A DNA stretch of 57,183 nt from CAIMZW01 sp037135095 (lineage in GTDB: Bacteria > Actinomycetota > Actinomycetes > Nanopelagicales > Nanopelagicaceae), in assembly GCA_037135095.1 (NCBI GenBank), contig JBAXKZ010000006.1:1-57183 (forward strand), written 5' to 3'. Below are positions 51,616 to 57,183 of the stretch, piece by piece; positions within the stretch are counted from its first letter, which is position 1; every line of letters begins with the position of its first letter. Made by a program: the position numbers and the translations under genes. A model generated the notes under the pieces. The model saw only the letters and a list, made by a program, of their open reading frames with translations. It searched no databases and was not told the origin of the DNA.

Positions 51616-52938
51616 TTAAATTAAACCCGAAAGATCATCTGGCACCGTGGTGCTCGTCAGGAACTTTTCAACATCACCCAAGTCGGCCGAGGTAGGCAGT
51701 AGCGCAGGGTCTTCCCAGCGAGAATCGCGCACTTCAACGCTTCGAAGCTCCAGAACTTGACCCCAAAAAGTGGCGCACTCGCGCATCATTCGCGGTGACA
51801 CTTCCAGTCCTAATAGCGTGGCAAAAAGTTGTTGCGTTGGCGAGCTCGCAGCTCTACGCCTTCGGAGAGTTTCATTCAGCGCTGGTAGCGATGGAATCCG
51901 ATCGGTTGCAGTTGAAGTTACAAGATGATCAATCCAACCTTCGATCAACGCCAAAATCATTTCTAGTTTTGCCAGCGCCGCATCTTGCGCTGGGGATTGT
52001 TCCGGCGTGAATAAACCTTGGCTGATTGCCGAAGAGATAGATTCTGGATTATTGATATCTAATTCGCCAGAGTTAACTGCGCTTTCGGCTTGTTCTTGTA
52101 TCGAATTTAGATCAACGCGAATCCCTTTTCCATACGCAGCAAAGGCATCATAAATATATTGCGAAAGCCATGGGGCATGAGTAAATAGTCGTGCCGCCAC
52201 CGCTTCGCGCAAGGCTAAGTAAATGCGAATTTCATCTTCTGGGATATCCAGTCCTTCGCCCCAAGCTTTAACATTTTGCGGAATCAGATGAGTCTCAATT
52301 TTCTCGTACAGGGGAATAGCCACATCGTGTGAACCGGTAACGCTAGTTGCAAGCAGGCCGATCGATTGCCCTAATTGGGTGGCGATCATCGAGCCCATGA
52401 AGGAGCGAAGTAAAAGCCCAATACCTTGAAGCATTTCAGGTGTGGTCTCAACTCCTTTGGGAACACCAAACTCACTGCCAAATTGGGCGCCAGAATCAGT
52501 GATGACGCTGGTCAGCGCCGCTGCCATTCCTTCGGCCAGCGGTTCGACTAAGCGTTGCCATCCAGCCAGAGATGAGTCGAGCCAATCGCGACGGCTCGAG
52601 GCGGGTTGCGAAGTTTGAGTAAGGGTTGGGAAGAAAGTGGCGCCATCTAGCCAGATATTTGCGATGTTAAGCGCTTCGATAATTTTCTGAGAATCTGCCG
52701 TGCTAACAAATTCCTCATTCTGTGTTGCAATAAATTTTCGAGCAATTTCTCGAATTGTCTCGGCAGAAATTAGCGGATTGTTGCCAGTGCCAGCGGCGAA
52801 GAGAGTTTGTGGGGAGATGCCAAAGTTAGCGAACTGTTGAAATAGCGCATCAAAATTGGGTTGCCCCGCTCTGGAGTTATCCGCACCCTCGTTCTCTTCA
52901 TCCCCATCATTTGGGACGAAGCCAAAGTTTCCGCTCAT
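51616..52938 (-). CDS. DUF2342 zinc-metalloprotease-like protein
   Basis: 440-residue actinobacterial protein of the DUF2342/F420-associated metallopeptidase family (Rv3195-like). It has a Gly/Asp-rich start, a helical core and REAVAARLFTHAPWL at about 240-255, the region that normally carries the family's zinc-binding His. Here the usual His after REAA appears as Ala, which I state from memory of the family. Catalytic activity is therefore uncertain. GAGAGG lies 8 nt before the ATG. Divergent from the small membrane protein gene. Confidence 0.75.
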   Translation of the reverse strand: MSGNFGFVPNDGDEENEGADNSRAGQPNFDALFQQFANFGISPQTLFAAGTGNNPLISAETIREIARKFIATQNEEFVSTADSQKIIEALNIANIWLDGATFFPTLTQTSQPASSRRDWLDSSLAGWQRLVEPLAEGMAAALTSVITDSGAQFGSEFGVPKGVETTPEMLQGIGLLLRSFMGSMIATQLGQSIGLLATSVTGSHDVAIPLYEKIETHLIPQNVKAWGEGLDIPEDEIRIYLALREAVAARLFTHAPWLSQYIYDAFAAYGKGIRVDLNSIQEQAESAVNSGELDINNPESISSAISQGLFTPEQSPAQDAALAKLEMILALIEGWIDHLVTSTATDRIPSLPALNETLRRRRAASSPTQQLFATLLGLEVSPRMMRECATFWGQVLELRSVEVRDSRWEDPALLPTSADLGDVEKFLTSTTVPDDLSGLI

Positions 52939-52962
52939 CTCACTACCTCTCGAAAAGAACGA

Positions 52963-53016
52963 GACCTCCTAGGTCAGTACTCCTAACATAACCACCGAAG
53001 GTGGGAAAAACTTCCC
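52963..53016. repeat. Inverted repeats in the DUF2342/small membrane protein spacer
   Basis: GACCT-CCT-AGGTC (52963-52975), CCACC-GAA-GGTGG (52992-53004), and GGGAA-AAAC-TTCCC (53003-53016), the last two overlapping by two bases. The spacing and lack of U-tracts suggest operator sites or an RNA structure rather than terminators. Confidence 0.4.
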
Positions 53017-53052
53017 AAAATTAAGGTGAAATGCCAGTTTGCGAACTTTGGC

Positions 53053-53064
53053 TAGGCTTAGCCC
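53053..53064 (+). promoter_or_regulatory. Leaderless -10 element of the small membrane protein gene
   Basis: TAGGCT (53053-53058), then 6 nt and ATG, without a Shine-Dalgarno. Confidence 0.5.
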
Positions 53065-53316
53065 ATGAACCTCGCCGCCACCTCATCCACCGCCTTCTCG
53101 GCGCTGATCTGGTGGGCAGTTCCAATTGTTGCGGTTTTAGGTGCACTCTCTTATGTCCTCTGGGTTTCACGCTTTCAAGATAAATTCGATAACCAAACCA
53201 ATCGCTCGGTTTCTAAGTTTCAAGATTTTCAGGAGAGTTTTAGAGATACCAAAAGTGTGATCGCGGATGGGTCAATCGATAGGTCGATTGATGAGCCGAC
53301 CGGCGAGAGTAAGTAA
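53065..53316 (+). CDS. Small membrane-anchored protein
   Basis: 83-residue protein, one membrane helix (about 12-33, ALIWWAVPIVAVLGALSYVL) and a hydrophilic, acidic C-terminus of about 45 residues (QDKFDNQTNRSVSKFQDFQES). I do not recognise the family. It lies 12 nt before the PDZ-less Lon protease gene and has a leaderless start, so it probably heads that operon. It could be an anchor or substrate of the protease, which is a guess only. Confidence 0.7.
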   Translation: MNLAATSSTAFSALIWWAVPIVAVLGALSYVLWVSRFQDKFDNQTNRSVSKFQDFQESFRDTKSVIADGSIDRSIDEPTGESK

Positions 53317-53328
53317 ACTCAAAGCTCC

Positions 53329-54102
53329 ATGATCTTCAATCGGAGAGTTCCATTTTTCGCCGGCGTTGTCATGGTTGTTGCACTTCTGCTCTCGCTCTTT
53401 GCGCCATTACCATTCGTAATAATTAAGCCTGGCCCAGCGCAAAATGTCCTCGGGTCAAATATCCAAATTGCGCACGCTAAAACTTTTAACCATCCTGGCA
53501 AGCTCTTCTCGACCTCAGTTCTAGTCTCTAACCCAGATTCGAAAATGTTTGGCCCAGAGTTAATCTTCAATTGGGTCGTCGGGGATTCGGTCGTTCTGCC
53601 CCGAGCGGCGCTCTATCCAAAAGCCGAGAGTTCGGCGACAGCCAAATCTGTAGGGGCAAAAGAGATGAGCGCCTCGGAAGAGTCGGCGACGATCGCCGCC
53701 TTGGCGCAACTTAAGCGCTCAAATCCCGAAATTGCCGCCGGTGTTACAGGAGCCGATATCAAGATTGCCCTGAAAGAGACGGGTGGGCCAAGCGCTGGGT
53801 TGATCTTCGCGCTCGGGCTGCTTGCCAAATTAACCCCGACTGATTTTATTAAGGGCCGAAGCATCGCGGGGACGGGGACGATCGATAATTTCGGCGCTGT
53901 GGGGCCAATTGGTGGAATTGATCAGAAATTGATTGGAGCGCGGCGGGCTGGTGCTGAGCTTTTCTTGGCGCCGGAAGCAAATTGTCGCGATATCACCCGG
54001 ACTCCGGCCGGACTTAAAGTCGTCCCGGTAGCGAGTTTGAGCCAGGCGCTAAGCGTCCTGACGATGAATAACTCTGCCAACTTTCCAAGCTGCCACCGCT
54101 AG
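53329..54102 (+). CDS. Membrane-anchored Lon-type (S16) protease lacking a PDZ domain
   Basis: 257 residues with one N-terminal membrane helix (about 8-28), a beta-rich region (FVIIKPGPAQNVLG onward), and the C-terminal Lon protease fold with catalytic Ser in TGGPSAGLIFALG and Lys in GGIDQKLIGARRAGAE. Related actinobacterial proteins (YlbL/Rv3194c-like) are about 340 residues and carry a PDZ domain between these parts; here the sequence passes from MSASEESATIAALAQLK directly to the Lon fold. Active-site residues are intact. The likely role is processing membrane or exported proteins. Confidence 0.85.
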   Translation: MIFNRRVPFFAGVVMVVALLLSLFAPLPFVIIKPGPAQNVLGSNIQIAHAKTFNHPGKLFSTSVLVSNPDSKMFGPELIFNWVVGDSVVLPRAALYPKAESSATAKSVGAKEMSASEESATIAALAQLKRSNPEIAAGVTGADIKIALKETGGPSAGLIFALGLLAKLTPTDFIKGRSIAGTGTIDNFGAVGPIGGIDQKLIGARRAGAELFLAPEANCRDITRTPAGLKVVPVASLSQALSVLTMNNSANFPSCHR

Positions 54103-54175
54103 TTATTGAAAACCGTTTGGCGCTGCAAAAGCTTCGCATTTTTAACTCGGTAAGCCCACCTTTTCCCCATCTGGG

Positions 54176-54187
54176 TAGAGTAAGAAC
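54176..54187 (+). promoter_or_regulatory. Leaderless -10 element of the UPF0182 gene
   Basis: TAGAGT (54176-54181), then 6 nt and ATG. No good Shine-Dalgarno. Confidence 0.5.
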
Positions 54188-57076
54188 ATGAGTTCATTTC
54201 AATTTCCAGAAAATCCCTTCTCCCGTGGCCGAGCAGCTAGTGGTGCCGGATCTGGAAAACGCCGGGGACCGCTGCCGTTAACAATTCTTACCTTGGTGGT
54301 CTTGGCCATTATCTTGGTGGCGCTTAGTGGCTTCTATGCCGACCTGCTCTGGTTCCGATCAGTTGGATTCACAAGTGTCTGGCGCAAGGTGCTCTTTACA
54401 AAGGGCGAACTCTTTATTGGCTTCGGATTGATTACCTCTTTGCTTATTACTTCGAACGTCGTGATCGCATATCGAAATCGTCCAATTTATGTCCCACTTA
54501 CAATCGAAGCCGACAATCTGGAACGTTACCGCGCCCAACTTGAACCACTACGTCGATATGCCGTGATTGCGATCGCTTTCGTCCTCTTCTATTTTGCTGG
54601 CAGCTCGGGCAGCAGGCTTTGGGAATCTTGGTTGCAGTTTAAGAACTCCACACCATTTGGAACTAAGGATCACCAATTTGGGTTAGATATTTCATTTTTT
54701 GCCTTTAAGTTGCCGTTCTGGCAAGCGCTAATCGGTTGGGGAATTTCCACAATTGTGATTTCGATTATTGCGGCATCTGTTGTTCATTACCTTTATGGCG
54801 GCATTCGCCCACAGGTGCACGAAGATCGCACAACCGTAGCGGCGCGAGTTCAACTCTCAGTTTTGCTGGGTGTCCTTGTTTTATTGAAGGCCGTTGCTTA
54901 TTGGTTCGATCGCTATGCGTTAGCGCTAAAAGAGGGCAAGTTAATTACTGGTTTGGCCTACACCGATGTCAATGCCGTTCTACCAGCGAAAGCAATTCTT
55001 GCCGGGATCGCGCTAATTTGCGCCTTGCTTTTCTTCGCCAACATTGTTCGCCGCTCTTGGATTCTTCCAACAGCAGGCGTGACTTTGATGGTTGTCTCCT
55101 CCGTTTTGATTGCCGGTGTCTATCCAGCCGTCATCCAACAATTCCAGGTTAAGCCAAGCGAATCGTCAAAGGAGGCGCCATATATCCAGCAGAATATCAA
55201 TGCTACTCGCGCCGCTTATGGCGTTTCAGCTGCAAAGGTTGTGGACTACCAAGCGACAAGCACAGCGACCGCGGGCCAGCTAACCAATGATGCCGCCACA
55301 ATTTCTAATATTCGTTTAATTGATCCAAATGTGGTCTCGGCTACCTTCCGCCAACTACAGCAGATCAAGCCGTATTACACCTTCCCAGATTCTCTGGATG
55401 TAGATCGCTACACAATCGGCGGCCAACAGCGCGACACCATTGTCTCGGTTCGCGAACTAAACATCACCGGTAATCCCAGTCGAAACTGGATTAATGACCA
55501 CTTGGTTTACACCCACGGCTTTGGTTTTGTTGCAGCCGCAGGAAATACCGTTGATGCCGATGGCAAGCCAAGTTTTGTAGTTGGAAATATTCCACCAACA
55601 AATGGTTTGGGGAAATTTGAACCACGGATTTACTTCGGCGAGAACGTGCCAGATTATTCGATTATTGGTGGAAGTAAGACCGCTACACCGACTGAGCTGG
55701 ACTATCCAGATGACAATTCGTCAAACGGTCAGAAGAACTACACCTATACCGGTAAGGGTGGGGTGCCAATGGGCAACTTGCTTACCCGACTACTTTTCGC
55801 CATTAAATATCAAGATCAGAAAATTATTCTCTCTAACTTGATTAACTCGGATTCAAAGATTCTCTTTGAACGAAACCCTCGTGATCGAGTTGCGAAAGTT
55901 GCACCTTGGTTGACCTTGGATGGCAATCCATATCCTGCGATCGTGAATGGCAAAATCCTCTGGATCGTCGACGGTTACACCACATCTGCTGGTTATCCAT
56001 ATTCGAAGAAGACCAACCTAAATGGCGCCACAACTGATGCGCTGACCAATAGCTCAACATCGGTAACTGCCTTGGATAACAAGACCGTTAACTACATTCG
56101 CAACTCAGTAAAGGCGACGGTTGATGCCTACGACGGCACCGTAACGCTCTATCAATGGGACACCTCCGACCCAGTCTTGAAGACTTGGAGCAAGTCCTTC
56201 CCAGGTACGGTCCAACCAAAGAGTGCGATTTCGCCAGCGCTCTTGGCCCACATTCGTTACCCCGAAGATTTGTTTAGCGTCCAACGCGACATCTTGGGTA
56301 CCTATCACGTCGAAACTGCGAGCGCTTTTTATGGCGGCCAAGATTTCTGGCGCGTGCCTAGCGATCCATCATCTCTGGGCGCCAATGCCGGTAATCAACC
56401 TCCGTATTACTTGACCTTGCAAATTCCTACCGAAAAGAAAGCGGCTTTCTCGTTAACAACCTCCTTTGTTCCTAGAGGAGGTCGCCAAAACTTAACCGCC
56501 TTCGCGGTAGTTAATTCTGATGCTGGTCCCGAATATGGCAAGATCACAATTTTGCAGTTGCCACGATCGACCAATATTTCAGGTCCATCGCAGGTGGCGT
56601 CAAACTTTGAGGCGAAGCCGCAAGTTGCTCAAGCGCTCTCGCTCTTGCGCCAAGGTGGCTCTGATGTAGTTCTGGGTAACCTATTGACCCTTCCAGTAGG
56701 TGGCGGTCTCTTATATGTTCAGCCGGTTTATGTACGTGCTACCTCTAACTCGGCCTCCTTCCCACTGCTTCAAAAAGTCTTGGTCTCTTTTGGTGATCAG
56801 ATTGGATTTGATGACAGCTTGAAGGCGGCTCTTGATCAGGTCTTTGGCGGCAATTCCGGAACAACTGGAACTAATACATCGACCGGGACCACGACAACCG
56901 GTACCACTACTGGCATCAGCCAGAGCCTAAAGGCCGCGCTAGCTAGCGCCCAGAGCGCATTAACCGATTCGCAGGCTGCACTTAAAGCTGGCGATTTCAC
57001 CGCTTATGGCAAGGCTCAGGATCGGCTCAAGGCGGCGATCGCAGCTGCTATTACTGCTCAAAAGAACGGCAAGTAA
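54188..57076 (+). CDS. UPF0182 family large membrane protein
   Basis: 962-residue protein of the UPF0182 family (Rv3193c-like), function unknown. Seven membrane helices lie in the first 330 residues (ALSGFYADLLWFRSVGF is the conserved start). A large external domain follows (about 330-890) with family motifs LDVDRYTIGG, RNWINDHLVYTHGFG and FYGGQDFWRVPSDP. The last 75 residues form a Thr/Gly-rich linker (GTTGTNTSTGTT...) and an Ala-rich helix with AALAGD-like repeats (ALASAQSALTDSQAAL), a common C-terminal helix in this family. Leaderless start. Confidence 0.9.
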   Translation: MSSFQFPENPFSRGRAASGAGSGKRRGPLPLTILTLVVLAIILVALSGFYADLLWFRSVGFTSVWRKVLFTKGELFIGFGLITSLLITSNVVIAYRNRPIYVPLTIEADNLERYRAQLEPLRRYAVIAIAFVLFYFAGSSGSRLWESWLQFKNSTPFGTKDHQFGLDISFFAFKLPFWQALIGWGISTIVISIIAASVVHYLYGGIRPQVHEDRTTVAARVQLSVLLGVLVLLKAVAYWFDRYALALKEGKLITGLAYTDVNAVLPAKAILAGIALICALLFFANIVRRSWILPTAGVTLMVVSSVLIAGVYPAVIQQFQVKPSESSKEAPYIQQNINATRAAYGVSAAKVVDYQATSTATAGQLTNDAATISNIRLIDPNVVSATFRQLQQIKPYYTFPDSLDVDRYTIGGQQRDTIVSVRELNITGNPSRNWINDHLVYTHGFGFVAAAGNTVDADGKPSFVVGNIPPTNGLGKFEPRIYFGENVPDYSIIGGSKTATPTELDYPDDNSSNGQKNYTYTGKGGVPMGNLLTRLLFAIKYQDQKIILSNLINSDSKILFERNPRDRVAKVAPWLTLDGNPYPAIVNGKILWIVDGYTTSAGYPYSKKTNLNGATTDALTNSSTSVTALDNKTVNYIRNSVKATVDAYDGTVTLYQWDTSDPVLKTWSKSFPGTVQPKSAISPALLAHIRYPEDLFSVQRDILGTYHVETASAFYGGQDFWRVPSDPSSLGANAGNQPPYYLTLQIPTEKKAAFSLTTSFVPRGGRQNLTAFAVVNSDAGPEYGKITILQLPRSTNISGPSQVASNFEAKPQVAQALSLLRQGGSDVVLGNLLTLPVGGGLLYVQPVYVRATSNSASFPLLQKVLVSFGDQIGFDDSLKAALDQVFGGNSGTTGTNTSTGTTTTGTTTGISQSLKAALASAQSALTDSQAALKAGDFTAYGKAQDRLKAAIAAAITAQKNGK

Positions 57077-57095
57077 GGCTGCACCTTCGGACGTT

Positions 57096-57124
57096 TTGGG
57101 TTATCTCGCCAGATCGCCTAAGAT
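57096..57124 (+). promoter_or_regulatory. Promoter of initiator tRNA
   Basis: TTGGGT (57096-57101), a 17-bp spacer and TAAGAT (57119-57124), 12 nt before the tRNA. Good sigma-70-type match. Confidence 0.6.
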
Positions 57125-57136
57125 TGGGACTTCCGA

Positions 57137-57183
57137 CGCGGGGTGGAGCAGCTCGGTAGCTCGCTGGGCTCATAACCCAGAGG
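57137..57183 (+). tRNA. Initiator tRNA-fMet, truncated by the window end
   Basis: The first 47 nt of a tRNA with anticodon CAT. The 5' end CGCGGGG, with C at position 1, and the three consecutive G-C pairs in the anticodon stem (TGGGCTCATAACCCA) are marks of the initiator. The T-arm and 3' acceptor lie outside the window. Confidence 0.85.

Noticed and set aside
1..57183. Mobile elements, CRISPR arrays, prophage, restriction systems
   Set aside because: No transposase, integrase, spacer-repeat array, cas or phage gene was seen; the only repeats are short and local.

Overview
The window is a chromosomal segment of an actinobacterium (Actinomycetota) with only moderate G+C (about half by eye, not computed). 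The evidence is gene content and order: WhiB7, AdnA/AdnB, DUF501, DUF4307, DUF3817, DUF5679, DUF6542, DUF2342 and UPF0182 families, in three blocks that match mycobacterial gene order as I recall it. Compact genes, very short spacers and the moderate G+C recall the streamlined freshwater Nanopelagicales (acI) lineage, but that assignment is inference. No insertion sequence, prophage, CRISPR array or integrase was seen.

Layout. (1) 83-12820: rplY, pth, ppc (opposite strand), mfd, a SurA-like lipoprotein, mazG, eno, a DivIC-type division protein, DUF501, ppx and udgB; this parallels the Mycobacterium tuberculosis Rv1014-Rv1026 neighbourhood. (2) 12832-22379: a less conserved stretch with a zinc-ribbon micro-protein, corA, a UAA-anticodon tRNA, an SDR, a UbiA prenyltransferase, a TRIC/UPF0126 channel, a BI-1 protein, and an export cluster (MFS, 14-TM DHA2 and a DrrAB-type ABC exporter). 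(3) 22393-36691: greA, DUF4307, a 50-residue membrane protein, SURF1, DUF3817, a cis-prenyltransferase, a PIN-PhoH ATPase, a lytic-transglycosylase-like protein, class I fumarase, xseB/xseA, ispH, DUF6542, rmuC, ychF and typA; this parallels Rv1080-Rv1112. (4) 36794-57076: adnA, adnB, an EEP phosphatase, nudC, a short UvrD2, whiB7, an ABC1 kinase, an E1-like protein, DUF5679, a YgjP-like peptidase, a candidate ncRNA, DUF2342, a small membrane protein, a PDZ-less Lon-type protease and UPF0182; this parallels Rv3193-Rv3202. A truncated initiator tRNA closes the window.

Regulation is the most informative layer. Many starts lack a Shine-Dalgarno sequence but have a TANNNT hexamer 6-8 nt before ATG/GTG, the signature of leaderless transcription. 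Two divergent gene pairs (xseA/ispH and EEP/nudC) share 25-26 bp spacers in which two such hexamers lie back to back, 1 bp apart. whiB7 has a leader of about 386 nt holding a 69-codon upstream ORF, a strong intrinsic terminator and a possible competing 7-bp pairing: a complete attenuator. A 386-bp gap at 51230-51615 holds a promoter-like sequence, a folded region and a U-tract that look like an independent small RNA.

Together the genes cover translation and division housekeeping, recombination and repair (Mfd, AdnAB, UvrD2, RmuC, XseAB, UdgB), isoprenoid and envelope work (IspH, cis-prenyltransferase, UbiA), respiration (SURF1, fumarase), and drug export and drug response (DrrAB, DHA2, WhiB7).
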